Positions 25,911 through 34,314 of a stretch of 64,000 bases of DNA are shown here, in pieces. Made by a program: the position numbers and the translations under genes. The DNA lies in contig NZ_FXWM01000001.1 in assembly GCF_900177675.1 (NCBI RefSeq), forward strand, positions 6,395,001 to 6,459,000, in the 5' to 3' direction. The notes beneath the pieces were generated by a model. It searched no databases, was not told where the DNA came from, and was given only the letters and a program-made list of their open reading frames with translations. The stretch is from Bacillus sp. OV166. GTDB taxonomy: Bacteria; Bacillota; Bacilli; Bacillales; Cytobacillaceae. Numbering within the stretch: position 1 is the first letter of the stretch; each line of letters starts with the position of its first letter.

Positions 25911-26750
25911 TTATGAATTTGTATTTTTTGTAGAAGTAGATGATTCTTCGTCCACATTTGTTTCTTGGTCGGAAGAGTTTGCTGGGTCTTCAATCTTTTG
26001 TTGTTCTTCCTTCATTTGTGGAGTCTCTACTGATTCGCTTGCTTTATCATTCGAAAGTTCTGCTTCCTGTAACGTGCTTAACGATTTGTTAAAATAGTTA
26101 GTGGGATTTACAGCAATTCCATCTTTACGAATTTCAAAATGTACATGTGTTCCAGCTTTTTCATTGAACAAGCTTTGTCCAGCCGTGGCAAGAACTTGTC
26201 CCTGCTTTACTTCGTCGCCAACCTTGATCTTTATGTCTTTTACGGATTGATATTGTGTTACAATACCTTTGTCGTGTTCCACTTCAATGACATTCCCAAG
26301 GACTGCATCTTCATCAACTCGTGTGACCGTACCGCTTAATGCTGCAACGACATTAAAGGACTCATCATCTTTCATGGTAACGTCGATTCCAGTGTTTGGT
26401 TGGTAGGTATTGTTATAAAATACCAATGCCGCTTCCTGGTCTTCTGTTTTTCCATTGAAATCATAGAATTTCGTTTTAACGACGGCTGCATCCGCATTTT
26501 CCACTGGCATTTTGAAGTTTTCAAGTGTTTTGCTAACTTCAATCGCTGGTTCTTGGTTCTTTTTACCGGCAATATCAGTGGATTTGTAATCGTATTTGTC
26601 TGTCGCACTGTTGCTCGATTGATACCATAGTACTGCGGTCAGAATGAGTGCTGCACTTGCAATATAGATGGCTGGAAATACCCAACGCTTTTTGAAAAAG
26701 CGTTTTACGCTGGAACTTTGAGAAGATCGTTTGTTTTCTTCCTCTCTCAT
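25911..26750 (-). CDS. spoIIQ: stage II sporulation protein SpoIIQ
   Basis: 279 residues from ATG 26750 after GAGGTGAT; M6 of the longer frame (26756) is an alternative. It has a cytoplasmic basic start, a transmembrane helix (FPAIYIASAALILTAVLW), and an extracellular M23/LytM domain (about 110-215). SpoIIQ is made in the forespore and binds SpoIIIAH of the mother cell to form the engulfment channel. In active M23 peptidases the first zinc motif is HxGxD; here it is NTGID, so the His ligand is lost, while HVHFE is kept. The C-terminal 55 residues are an acidic, Ser/Thr-rich disordered tail. A SigF-type promoter lies just upstream. Confidence 0.93.
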   Translation of the reverse strand: MREEENKRSSQSSSVKRFFKKRWVFPAIYIASAALILTAVLWYQSSNSATDKYDYKSTDIAGKKNQEPAIEVSKTLENFKMPVENADAAVVKTKFYDFNGKTEDQEAALVFYNNTYQPNTGIDVTMKDDESFNVVAALSGTVTRVDEDAVLGNVIEVEHDKGIVTQYQSVKDIKIKVGDEVKQGQVLATAGQSLFNEKAGTHVHFEIRKDGIAVNPTNYFNKSLSTLQEAELSNDKASESVETPQMKEEQQKIEDPANSSDQETNVDEESSTSTKNTNS

Positions 26751-26769
26751 TTTCATCACCTCAGCAATC

Positions 26770-26798
26770 ATTCTGAACAGATAAGTAGAATTATATAC
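26770..26798 (-). promoter_or_regulatory. SigF-type promoter of spoIIQ
   Basis: Minus strand: GTATA (26798-26794), a 15-bp spacer, GTTCAGAAT (26778-26770). The SigF consensus is about GYATA-N15-GGNNANAAT; one mismatch in the -10. SigF control of spoIIQ is established in B. subtilis. Confidence 0.6.
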
Positions 26799-26909
26799 AC
26801 GAGCGAAAAAAATTTTTTTGAACTTATTTTTTAACAGTGTTTATGTTTTTATGCATGAAGGGTGAAAAATTATTTTAAAAGTGTTTTTACGATATAGGAG
26901 GAAATTTTC

Positions 26910-27326
26910 ATGAAAATCATAAAATGGGTGTGGCGGGTGCTCCCGTTTGCCTATATGGCGGCCATTTGGATTATGTCGAGTCTGCCAGCGGATCATTTTG
27001 TAAAGCTGCCCGATTCCCAAGTCGACCACTTTATAAAGGAATCGTTGCATTTAATAGAGTTCGCGATTTTGTATGTTTTGCTCGTGCTAGCGATGTTAAC
27101 TCGCCGCCACGCCTTCACACCGGCGTTGAATATAGCCTGCGCAGTCTTCGCTGCCCTCTACGGCATTAGCGACGAAATCCACCAATCATTCTATTCCTAT
27201 CGCTCTTCATCGCTATTTGACCTTGTAAAAGACTTCACAGGGATCTTGGTTTGTTTTTATTTTATCAGAGGGGCATTGTTTAAAGGGAAGTTTACGCGGC
27301 TTAGGAAGGTACTGGGGCGTGTGTAG
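26910..27326 (+). CDS. VanZ-family membrane protein
   Basis: 138 residues with ATAGGAGGAAATTTTC before the ATG. It has four hydrophobic helices and the family signatures: WIMSSLPADHF after helix 1, a conserved HFIKESLHLIEFAILY in helix 2, and ISDEIHQSF with acidic residues facing helix 3. VanZ proteins are of uncertain function; the namesake gives low-level teicoplanin resistance by an unknown mechanism. It is divergent from spoIIQ. Confidence 0.85.
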   Translation: MKIIKWVWRVLPFAYMAAIWIMSSLPADHFVKLPDSQVDHFIKESLHLIEFAILYVLLVLAMLTRRHAFTPALNIACAVFAALYGISDEIHQSFYSYRSSSLFDLVKDFTGILVCFYFIRGALFKGKFTRLRKVLGRV

Positions 27327-27347
27327 CCATTGCAACTTTTGCGGTGG

Positions 27348-28337
27348 TTATTTTTGATTGTTTGGTGGTTGATGATAGACCCGGTTTCTATATGTTCCTG
27401 TAAAAGGTAATTTCATTGAGGTTAAGAATTTACTTGCGATACTAGTCGAATCAATTTGAAGGAGCTCCCGCAGCTCCGCATTCGTGATTGAAGGCTTTAC
27501 CAGCAGAAAATAATCGTTGATTGTTGGTATATGGGCGGTTTTGGATTTCAGTTTACATTTTGGACAGCACCATGTTCCATGGTGTAAGTTCATAGGTACA
27601 TAGATACAGATGGGACATTTTACGCCCGGGAGGAGTTCTGATGGAGATAGGTTGAATTGTTTAAGAATATCTGGATTTTCGGGAGTGTGTTTTGCGAGGA
27701 GAAGCCGTTTTATTCTTTTCATCTCTTTACTATCTAATTTCTCCTGCTTATTAAAATTTGCAATTTGATCTATTTTGTCTATTAAATCCTCACTATTGCA
27801 AATATGCCGAGTGATCTGTTCGTTTCCCGAGGATGATGTGATCGTGGTTTTTTCATTACTGTTTACAACAATATAATGAATTGGTATTTCCGTACAATTA
27901 TGCTCTTTTAGCCATCCTTTCAGTTTCTTCGCCTGGAGCTTTGCTTGTAATACAGGGTTTTTGATTCTTTCCTCATTCCCGTTCTTTTTACAAGTAGTCT
28001 GGTTAAAGTCTTTTTCAAATTTCAACTCCCCGCTAATATTTTTCACTTCAAGAACTAAGGCAAATGCTGAACAAAGGATTAAGTAATCAATTTGAAAATA
28101 GTAACCATGATATAATAGTCGTATACCGTGGAAAATGTAGTATTTTTCATCGGGAAGCATGCTTAGGTGAAAGACCAGGGACTTTTCCCCCCGATAGCCA
28201 GCCATCCTACTTTTATATTCCGCCACTACTTCAGGATAAATCGGATGGTTGTATGGCAGCCTCCCGCCTTGAAGGAGAACTTCTAGTTTCTGGATTCTTA
28301 ATGACATCGTGCACTCTTTACAAAACAAACGCATCAT
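27348..28337 (-). CDS. NERD-domain protein with C-terminal zinc ribbon
   Basis: About 329 residues from ATG 28337; the upstream frame to 28388 is possible, and the next Met lies 30 bp inside. The NERD (nuclease-related) domain spans about 40-150: GYRGEKSLVFHLS, FQIDYLILCSAFALVLEVKN, where Asp and E-V-K form a PD-(D/E)xK-like set. The C-terminal part has CPICIY and CPKCK pairs, a zinc ribbon. Such proteins probably nick or bind DNA, but the substrate is unknown. It interrupts the spoIID-spoIIQ neighbourhood. Repeat array C lies directly upstream. Confidence 0.75.
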   Translation of the reverse strand: MMRLFCKECTMSLRIQKLEVLLQGGRLPYNHPIYPEVVAEYKSRMAGYRGEKSLVFHLSMLPDEKYYIFHGIRLLYHGYYFQIDYLILCSAFALVLEVKNISGELKFEKDFNQTTCKKNGNEERIKNPVLQAKLQAKKLKGWLKEHNCTEIPIHYIVVNSNEKTTITSSSGNEQITRHICNSEDLIDKIDQIANFNKQEKLDSKEMKRIKRLLLAKHTPENPDILKQFNLSPSELLPGVKCPICIYVPMNLHHGTWCCPKCKLKSKTAHIPTINDYFLLVKPSITNAELRELLQIDSTSIASKFLTSMKLPFTGTYRNRVYHQPPNNQK

Positions 28338-28438
28338 TCCTTTCCTTTTTTTTCTATATTTCTTTTCTTCCTCCTCAAATTCCTGCAAAAATCGACACTA
28401 CTTTGAAAATTATTTCTTCCTTTTTTTCGAAAAACTGG

Positions 28439-28717
28439 TTTACTGTCCACTTTCCCACTATTACTGTCGAACCACATCAAAACCACAAAAATTTCCAATT
28501 TCCCTTCTAACCCAAGCTCCTTTATTTAGAAGGAACACTTTTTAAAGCTATTTTCCTTTTCGTAAATCCTATTTAATTACACTTTTTAGAAAAAGCTTTC
28601 GATTACTGTCCACTTTGAACAGTTTACTGTCCGGTTCCAAGGATTTACTGTCCACTTTCTAACCTTTACTGTCCACTTCCCTAGGTTTACTGTCCACTTT
28701 CCCTCTTTTACTGTCGA
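28439..28717. repeat. repeat array C: TTTACTGTCCACTTT units at exactly 21-bp spacing
   Basis: This occupies most of the 465-bp gap 28338-28802. A first pair starts at 28439 and 28460. A second group of six starts at 28602, 28623, 28644, 28665, 28686 and 28707. Within each group the spacing is exactly 21 bp. The full unit is TTTACTGTCCACTTT; the copies at 28460 and 28707 end in TGTCGAACC instead, and the 28623 copy reads TGTCCGG. So each array ends on a TGTCGAACC variant. All copies are in the same orientation. Confidence 0.9.
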
Positions 28718-28754
28718 ACCCACCCAACCTCAACTCCTCCCACCTAAAATCCCA

Positions 28755-28792
28755 TCAAAAAAAGCCAGGCATCTTCCCAACCCAGCCTGGCT
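28755..28792 (-). terminator. intrinsic terminator of spoIID
   Basis: AGCCAGGC (28763-28770) pairs with GCCTGGCT (28785-28792); a minus-strand T7 tail follows. Confidence 0.85.
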
Positions 28793-28802
28793 CCCCACAT
28801 AT

Positions 28803-29840
28803 TCACTTCTTCGCAGTAACCGTATCTAGCATTTGATCCGCCGACGTAATCTCGACTCCCTGATAATAATGCTTCACAATTTCCTTATAATTCTTCCCTT
28901 CCATTGCCATTCCGTTAGCCCCGTATTGGCTCATTCCGACGCCATGACCGAATCCCTTGGTGGTAATCACAATATTATCGCCCTTACGCTTCCAGGCAAA
29001 GTCAGATGACCGCAGATTCAGTTTATCGCGGATATCGCGCCCGCTCAAAACCTTTCCATTAAATTCAACCTTGCCGACACGTTTCCCCTCTGTCCGGTCG
29101 ACAATTTTTCCAATCGTTGACCCCGAACCGAGCTTCACTCCAAGCCGCGCTTCAAACTGATGAACCGTCATTACCTTTTGACTGTTAAATTTCGGGGAAT
29201 TTTTATCCCATGGACTGGATACACTTCTTAAGTATGGGATGTTGCCTGCCCAATAATCTTCCGAGTTTTCCGTATAACCATTACTAGTGGAGAAGAACAA
29301 TGCATCAATCGGCTCACCATCATAGGCCAAAATTTGCCCAGCCGTTGCCCGAACAGCATTTAAAACCTTCTTCCTTTTCGCGTCGTACTCCATTCCCCAT
29401 TCCCTTCTTAGTTCATCATCATTCATGTAAACCTGATGGATTTGGGTGTCCGTTACCTGCGCACCTTTAGGGACGCCGAGCGTATCCTTACTTAATAACC
29501 TTTTCACGATATATGTTCTCGCTGTTAGTGCCTGGGCCTTCAGGGCTTCTTCCTTAAACTCTGTCGGCATCTCAGCTGCTACCACACCAACGAGGTAATC
29601 TTCTAATTGTACATTCTCAATTTGGGATTTTGAGGTACGGAACACCGCAACTTCGACGGCCGGATCGGAAGAAGTGGGCACCGCTTTGGTTTCTTTGGCC
29701 GGGGTCTTGGTTAAATCCTCGCCTAACTTTCCACTCGCCCGATGCTCATCCGAGAACGGTAACACGAGAACTGCGGGAATAATTAATGTCAAGGCAATGA
29801 GGACTGCTGCTAGTACGACGAAAGGTTTGATTTTTTTCAT
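28803..29840 (-). CDS. spoIID: stage II sporulation protein D (lytic transglycosylase)
   Basis: 345 residues from ATG 29840 after ACTGGAGGCAC. One N-terminal transmembrane segment (PFVVLAAVLIALTLIIPAVL) anchors it in the mother-cell membrane. The SpoIID domain has the conserved LEDYLVGVVAAEMPTEFKEE, ALKAQALTARTYIV (catalytic Glu of the AEMP motif), and GHGVGMSQYGANGMA. In B. subtilis SpoIID degrades septal peptidoglycan with SpoIIM and SpoIIP and is needed for engulfment. It follows murA as in B. subtilis. A GC-rich hairpin (CCCGCC/GGCGGG, near 29872-29893) lies in the leader; a SigE-like CATATGTAT is near 29908-29916. Confidence 0.95.
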   Translation of the reverse strand: MKKIKPFVVLAAVLIALTLIIPAVLVLPFSDEHRASGKLGEDLTKTPAKETKAVPTSSDPAVEVAVFRTSKSQIENVQLEDYLVGVVAAEMPTEFKEEALKAQALTARTYIVKRLLSKDTLGVPKGAQVTDTQIHQVYMNDDELRREWGMEYDAKRKKVLNAVRATAGQILAYDGEPIDALFFSTSNGYTENSEDYWAGNIPYLRSVSSPWDKNSPKFNSQKVMTVHQFEARLGVKLGSGSTIGKIVDRTEGKRVGKVEFNGKVLSGRDIRDKLNLRSSDFAWKRKGDNIVITTKGFGHGVGMSQYGANGMAMEGKNYKEIVKHYYQGVEITSADQMLDTVTAKK

Positions 29841-29962
29841 GATAGTGCCTCCAGTTTGCAAATTCACAACCCCGCCTACAGCACAGGCGGGTTGCGTCTC
29901 AATTAATACATATGGAGGCGGACAAGCATTTATTACGGTTTTTTTATATAAATAATGAAACT

Positions 29963-30012
29963 GGTGTCAGGCACCGCTCGTGGACAAATGTCTTTCCATG
30001 GTGTCAGGCACC
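29963..30012. repeat. two 13-mer A repeats, 37 bp apart
   Basis: GGTGTCAGGCACC at 29963-29975 and 30000-30012, same orientation, with GTGGACAAATGTC between and ACAAATGTCCACA shortly after. This is the clearest composite of the 13-mer with the GTGGACAAATGTC word. It lies in the 382-bp gap between spoIID and the murA terminator, where no gene is seen. Confidence 0.9.
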
Positions 30013-30101
30013 ATCCAAACACAAATGTCCACACTACACGTACACTCACACCACACGCACCATATGCGCGCCACGCCACGATTCCCGGAAAATATAAAAA
30101 A

Positions 30102-30124
30102 GGCCCTGATTCTACATCAGGGCC
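30102..30124 (-). terminator. intrinsic terminator of murA
   Basis: GGCCCTGAT and ATCAGGGCC form a nine-pair stem; minus-strand T6 at 30101-30096. Confidence 0.9.
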
Positions 30125-30222
30125 CGTTGTTTTGTGTTTGTTCAACTTTATAGTTAAGATTTGATCCTAGGCTAGACATTTCTGTCCCACCAAATCCGTG
30201 CTAAGCTTCCTACTAGAAGAAA

Positions 30223-31533
30223 CTAAGCGTTCATGTCCGATACGTAGTCTTGGACTTCTGTGAATATTTCGTCTGCTTCAGTAATACGCTCGATGTCGGC
30301 TCCCAGGCTTGCTAGCTTGCCGTGGAAGTCCACGTAGCCGCGGTCTAAGTGTTTCAACTCGGTCACGCGTGTCATGCCTTCAGAAACCAAACCAGTCAAA
30401 ATTAATGCGGCAGCGGCACGTAGATCTGTTGCAGACACTTCCGCACCTTGTAAATTGGAAGAACCATTTAAAATAACAGAACGGCCTTCAATTTTGATGT
30501 CGGCATTCATGCGGCGGAATTCCTCAACATGCATAAAACGGTTTTCGAACACAGTTTCTGTAATCATCGAGGTGCCGTTTGCGCGAAGCAATAACGCCAT
30601 CATTTGTGATTGCATATCGGTTGGGAAACCTGGATGCGGCATCGTTTTGATGTCGACAGCCTTCAAACGATCGGTTCCGATGACACGAACACCATCTTCT
30701 TCCTCACGGATTGTGATACCCATTTCAACCATTTTTGCAATCAAAGAAGATAAATGTTCAGGAACTGCGCCCTTTACCAATACATTTCCGCCTGTAATCG
30801 CGGCAGCTACCATAAAGGTTCCCGCTTCGATTCGGTCAGGAATAATATGGTGTTCTGCGCCAAATAACACGTCCACACCTTCAATACGAAGGGTCCCAGT
30901 GCCAGCGCCGCGAACCTTAGCGCCCATTTTATTCAAGAAGTTTGCAAGGTCAACGATTTCTGGTTCTTTTGCCACGTTCTCAATAATGGTCGTACCAACC
31001 GCAAGAGTTGCAGCCATCATAATGTTTTCGGTAGCCCCAACACTTGGGAAATCCAAATAAATCTTTGCACCTTTTAAGCGGCCATTAACCTCCGCTTCAA
31101 TAAAACCGTTTCCTACCTTAACTGACGCTCCCATGGCCTCAAAGCCTTTGAGATGCTGATCGATAGGACGGGATCCAATAGCACAGCCACCCGGCAGGGC
31201 CACACGTGCACGGCCATTTCGAGCGAGTAATGATCCCATGACAAGCACAGACGCGCGCATCTTTCGAACATATTCGAACGGCGCCTCATCCTTTAACACT
31301 CTGGATGCATCTACTACGACTGTATTGTTTTCAAACGACACTTCAGCGTTTAAGTTGCGTAAAACTTCATTAATTGTGTATACATCGGAGAGTGTAGGTA
31401 CATCACGAATTACACTTTTTCCGTCACTTGCTAATAATGTTGCAGCGAGTACAGGCAAGACAGCATTTTTTGCGCCTTCTACTTTAACAGTTCCATCAAG
31501 CCTTTTTCCGCCGCGGACGATAATCTTTTCCAA
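30223..31533 (-). CDS. murAA: UDP-N-acetylglucosamine 1-carboxyvinyltransferase MurA
   Basis: 436 residues, normal length, ATG after GAGGGGAATACTC. It transfers enolpyruvate from PEP to UDP-GlcNAc, the first committed step of peptidoglycan synthesis. LPGGCAIGSRPIDQHLKG holds the catalytic Cys117 that fosfomycin alkylates. K-N-A-V-L-P at residues 22-27 contacts UDP-GlcNAc. The order ywzB-ywmB-murA-spoIID matches the B. subtilis murAA locus, so this is the MurAA paralogue. Confidence 0.97.
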   Translation of the reverse strand: MEKIIVRGGKRLDGTVKVEGAKNAVLPVLAATLLASDGKSVIRDVPTLSDVYTINEVLRNLNAEVSFENNTVVVDASRVLKDEAPFEYVRKMRASVLVMGSLLARNGRARVALPGGCAIGSRPIDQHLKGFEAMGASVKVGNGFIEAEVNGRLKGAKIYLDFPSVGATENIMMAATLAVGTTIIENVAKEPEIVDLANFLNKMGAKVRGAGTGTLRIEGVDVLFGAEHHIIPDRIEAGTFMVAAAITGGNVLVKGAVPEHLSSLIAKMVEMGITIREEEDGVRVIGTDRLKAVDIKTMPHPGFPTDMQSQMMALLLRANGTSMITETVFENRFMHVEEFRRMNADIKIEGRSVILNGSSNLQGAEVSATDLRAAAALILTGLVSEGMTRVTELKHLDRGYVDFHGKLASLGADIERITEADEIFTEVQDYVSDMNA

Positions 31534-31565
31534 GAGTATTCCCCTCCGCGTCCATTTTCTCTATA

Positions 31566-32342
31566 TTAATATTCAATCGTAATGATTGGTGTGCCAACTA
31601 CGATGGTAGTCTTACCGCCCAATCCTTCGGAGCGTATGCCAATTTGTAAATTCATGTTATCTCTTTGATCTTCTATGGAGCCTTTAAACATCGGCGAGTT
31701 CGCCGAAACAGACATGAATGTCTCCTCTTTTAACGCTTCGATTTCTTTTGCCTTAAATACGGACAGCAAATGATTCGCTGTCTTGGGTAAAGCCGTATCC
31801 ATCTTATCACCGACCGTACCTTTCATACAAGAGAAAATTGTTGGTTTCCCTCGAAATATGTCAGACAGCCTAGATTTAAATTGACGGGTCGTGAAATAGG
31901 CCTCGGTAGACTTGTTCCACTCTTTACCACTGATACTATATACTATATACGCATTAACCGGTTGTTTTGTGTGGGTTGCCATCATTTGAAGCTTTTCTAT
32001 GCGGTGTTTAGTCGTTGGAGATACTGCCGTTACTTCCCACTTTTCGCTGGTACTTTTTACAGACCATTCCCAATCAGGAAACTTCGTTTGAAGCTCTTTA
32101 GCATATTCCTTAACTTCCTGCTCACTTTTTAGGCCATCCAAATGCTCTCTTGCATAAAAAGTCCAATCATCGAGCAAAATATCTTCGGCTTGTAAAATAG
32201 AGCCGATTTTCGTTAAGTCCATTTCTTTTTGAAAAATGGAGCCGATTCCGCCACCGTTTGCTTCAGTTTGGTTCCCAATAACAACCAGGATTAAACTGAT
32301 GATTGTTATCACGCTCAAAAGGATCTTACGATTTCTCTTCAT
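31566..32342 (-). CDS. ywmB: YwmB-like secreted protein
   Basis: 258 residues with a signal peptide (ILLSVITIISLILVVIGNQT). The rest is the YwmB (TATA-box-binding-like fold) family domain, known only from Bacillus and relatives and of unknown role. The order ywzB-ywmB-murAA-spoIID is that of B. subtilis, with 32 bp between ywmB and murA, so murA is likely cotranscribed. Confidence 0.85.
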   Translation of the reverse strand: MKRNRKILLSVITIISLILVVIGNQTEANGGGIGSIFQKEMDLTKIGSILQAEDILLDDWTFYAREHLDGLKSEQEVKEYAKELQTKFPDWEWSVKSTSEKWEVTAVSPTTKHRIEKLQMMATHTKQPVNAYIVYSISGKEWNKSTEAYFTTRQFKSRLSDIFRGKPTIFSCMKGTVGDKMDTALPKTANHLLSVFKAKEIEALKEETFMSVSANSPMFKGSIEDQRDNMNLQIGIRSEGLGGKTTIVVGTPIITIEY

Positions 32343-32510
32343 CTCTACTCCCCCTCATTACCATTGTTACCATGTAGAGGAGTAGCATACTTGGGAAATG
32401 TCGTCACTTTTAGACAAGTTCCAAACTTTATGACAATTCATTTGAAGTTATTTTTCCACATAAAGACGATTGTACTCAATTTATTAACAAATTGGAACAT
32501 GTACGAAGAC

Positions 32511-32768
32511 CTAAATTTTTACCAATTGTATATTTTGCATGATCAAAGGTAGTTGTCTAGACCATTGGAGATAATCAAGGAAAAAGTTACTAACAGATGA
32601 TCCGACGAAAATTGCTAATAATATGTAAAGTAAGCGCGCCTGAAATACATGGTTGGGTTTCAGCAATTTTTCTAAACGGATTGCTTGTAGGGCCCACCAG
32701 GAAATCGTTATAAAAATTAAATGAGACAGGATACTTAACACGGCAATTTGCCCAAAATCATTTATCAC
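32511..32768 (-). CDS. ywzB: DUF1146 membrane protein YwzB
   Basis: 85 residues from GTG 32768, six bases after AAGGAGGT; the longer frame reads through the ribosome site. Two helices (ILSHLIFITISWWALQAI and LLYILLAIFVGSSVSNFFL) and conserved N-terminal INDFGQIA are those of DUF1146. In B. subtilis ywzB follows atpC. Here the stress island and nuo operon separate it from the expected atp operon. Confidence 0.85.
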   Translation of the reverse strand: MINDFGQIAVLSILSHLIFITISWWALQAIRLEKLLKPNHVFQARLLYILLAIFVGSSVSNFFLDYLQWSRQLPLIMQNIQLVKI

Positions 32769-32867
32769 TCGGTAACCTCCTTTTTTCACACAATGTTTAT
32801 TCTATCACAAAGAAGGTCAGAAAAGTTTCCTTTTGTATCCATTTTTAAAAAATAAACACATTTTCAA

Positions 32868-32914
32868 AAAAAAATTCACCTTCCTAATGACTCGATTCGA
32901 AGGCGAATTTTTAT
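32868..32914 (-). terminator. terminator at the left boundary of the stress island
   Basis: AATTCACCTTC and GAAGGCGAATTT pair with one mismatch. A minus-strand T-rich tail follows at 32873-32865. It ends the transcript of the 60-residue gene at 32988. Confidence 0.75.
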
Positions 32915-32987
32915 TGCTTTATCTGGTCTCTTGATACGACCTCGGTTTCTAATACCGTACAAAAATACATAAACCACGCACTTACCA

Positions 32988-33170
32988 TTAATTTACCTGA
33001 TTCCAAACCCTGCCTAGATTTAATGGGACATATACTTTCTCGCCCTGTATTTCCTTGTGTATGATCGGATTTTCAAAATTTGAATCCCAACTATGATCTA
33101 CTCTAATTTTGCGCCGGGCTCTGATGTTTCCTCCAAAAAAATCACCTAAGTTCACTCTTGAAAATTTCAT
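32988..33170 (-). CDS. small basic hypothetical protein, 60 residues
   Basis: ATG 33170 with AAGGGGTAAGGTGG directly upstream; the frame also opens earlier to 33212 without a site. The product (MKFSRVNLGDFFGGNIRARR, then NFENPIIHKEIQGEKVYVPL) has no signal or membrane segment and no recognised domain. It is the first gene on the left of the stress cluster, after the yflT-like gene, with an inverted repeat (33201-33239) between them. Confidence 0.5.
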   Translation of the reverse strand: MKFSRVNLGDFFGGNIRARRKIRVDHSWDSNFENPIIHKEIQGEKVYVPLNLGRVWNQVN

Positions 33171-33200
33171 CCACCTTACCCCTTTCTTCATATGATAAGG

Positions 33201-33239
33201 GATAGGAAACAAAAGGAAAGTTCCTTTTTGTTTCCTATC
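33201..33239 (-). terminator. long inverted repeat between yflT-like and the small gene
   Basis: GATAGGAAACAAAAGGAA (33201-33218) and its near complement at 33221-33239 form an 18-pair stem with a two-base loop and one extra base. There is no T-tail after it on the minus strand. It may attenuate or stabilise the message. Confidence 0.55.
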
Positions 33240-33270
33240 ATTATACTAACCTAGTAAAACTGTGTTACTT

Positions 33271-33591
33271 TTATTTTGCAGCGACCACCAATACGCGTCC
33301 CCTGTCCAATTCTTTTTCAAATTGTTGTGCTTCTGTATCGGTTAATCCTAAGGATTCCATTTTAGAGCGTAGTTCGTCCCCGCGTGAGCGAAAAACATTT
33401 GCGATTGAATCAAAGACGCCTTGCTCGTTTACCCCAATTTCATTGGTATCCAGTGCATCTGACAAATCTTCTGAACGTTCTTTGCCGTGGGCCAATAAGT
33501 AGACCTCATCTTTTTCGAACCCTTGATTTAAAAATTGTTCAATTTCCTTTTTTGCTTGAAGTCCATTTTCTACTATTTTTACTTGTGTCAT
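33271..33591 (-). CDS. yflT: general stress protein of the YflT family
   Basis: 106 residues. The family signatures are GLQAKKEIEQFLNQGFEKDEVYLLAHG and the C-terminal ELDRGRVLVVA strand. YflT (general stress protein 17M) is SigB-controlled in B. subtilis and its molecular role is unknown. A SigB-type promoter is at 33676-33700. AAATTGAGGAGGAAG before the ATG is a strong ribosome site. The larger relative at 52379 shares the same fold. Confidence 0.85.
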   Translation of the reverse strand: MTQVKIVENGLQAKKEIEQFLNQGFEKDEVYLLAHGKERSEDLSDALDTNEIGVNEQGVFDSIANVFRSRGDELRSKMESLGLTDTEAQQFEKELDRGRVLVVAAK

Positions 33592-33675
33592 TTTAACTTC
33601 CTCCTCAATTTTTAATGTGTGACCATCTTGATTTTGTAAGTAAGTTGAAATGCATCTTGTTGTTCTATTTGATAT

Positions 33676-33700
33676 ATAACCCTTTTTAAAAAGTTGAAAC
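33676..33700 (-). promoter_or_regulatory. SigB-type promoter, yflT-like gene
   Basis: Minus strand: GTTTCA (33700-33695), 12-bp spacer, GGGTTAT (33682-33676). One inserted T relative to GGGTAT. The same arrangement, including the following ATATC, occurs at 51395-51419. Confidence 0.65.
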
Positions 33701-33746
33701 CTTTTTTATGAAAATTAACTGTTCTCCCTAACGATTTTCCCGTCAG

Positions 33747-34223
33747 TTAAGACGATGAATTGCCGTGCAGGTACTGGAGCTCATCCGCTGTTTGAATGCG
33801 TTTATCTCCTCTTTCATCTTCCTTCGGCGTGGAAAATGACTGATCTCCCTGACGCCTTGGGATGGTCTCGTCTTCCAGTTTTTCTTGCGCTTCCACAGTT
33901 CGTTTCGCATAAGGAAGGGCTTCAAGTCTGTCATAAGGGATATCCTCACCTGTTTCGACACAAACTCCATAGGTTCCATTAGTGATCCGCTCTAACGCCT
34001 CATTCACTTCTTCGAGGCGGCTTTTTGCATTTTCAATTAACAGCATTTGTTTTTCTCTTTCCTCTAATTCAGTGGCGGTATCAGCAAAATGATTGTCATA
34101 GCTGGTTAACTCCCCAAAGTCTTCAAACGTTAATGGCGGGTTGGACTCTAACATTTCGATTGTTTCATTTTTGATTTTGATTAATTTATCTTTTAAAAAA
34201 AGCAGATCTTTCTCTGATAACAT
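33747..34223 (-). CDS. yocK: YocK/YteA-like DksA-type stress protein with degenerate zinc finger
   Basis: 158 residues. The N-terminal helical hairpin (LKDKLIKIKNETIEML) and the TGTYGVC..GEDIPYDRLEALPYA knuckle are those of the TraR/DksA group, nearest to B. subtilis YocK (general stress protein 16O). DksA acts on RNA polymerase through its secondary channel. The classic four-Cys finger (CxxC...CxxC) is reduced here: only one Cys (in YGVCVETGE) remains and the second pair is KRTV-A. YocK itself is SigB-dependent. A good SigB promoter lies at 34257-34283. Confidence 0.8.
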   Translation of the reverse strand: MLSEKDLLFLKDKLIKIKNETIEMLESNPPLTFEDFGELTSYDNHFADTATELEEREKQMLLIENAKSRLEEVNEALERITNGTYGVCVETGEDIPYDRLEALPYAKRTVEAQEKLEDETIPRRQGDQSFSTPKEDERGDKRIQTADELQYLHGNSSS

Positions 34224-34256
34224 GTTTTTCCCTCCCTTTCTTTTCTTAATGGGTAC

Positions 34257-34283
34257 ATACCCTTTAACGCAAAATTCTAAAAC
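34257..34283 (-). promoter_or_regulatory. SigB-type promoter, yocK-like gene
   Basis: Minus strand: GTTTTA (34283-34278), 15-bp spacer, GGGTAT (34262-34257). The -10 is exact. Confidence 0.75.
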
Positions 34284-34314
34284 TATAGCGGATAGAATTT
34301 TTTTACAAAAAAAG

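Noticed and set aside
28602..28717. CRISPR array
   Set aside because: Units are 15 bp with 6-bp spacers, far too short, and no cas gene is present. The same applies to array B at 6089-6190.
30374..31060. 228-codon plus-strand ORF
   Set aside because: Antisense to murA, which has all its motifs in the other strand.
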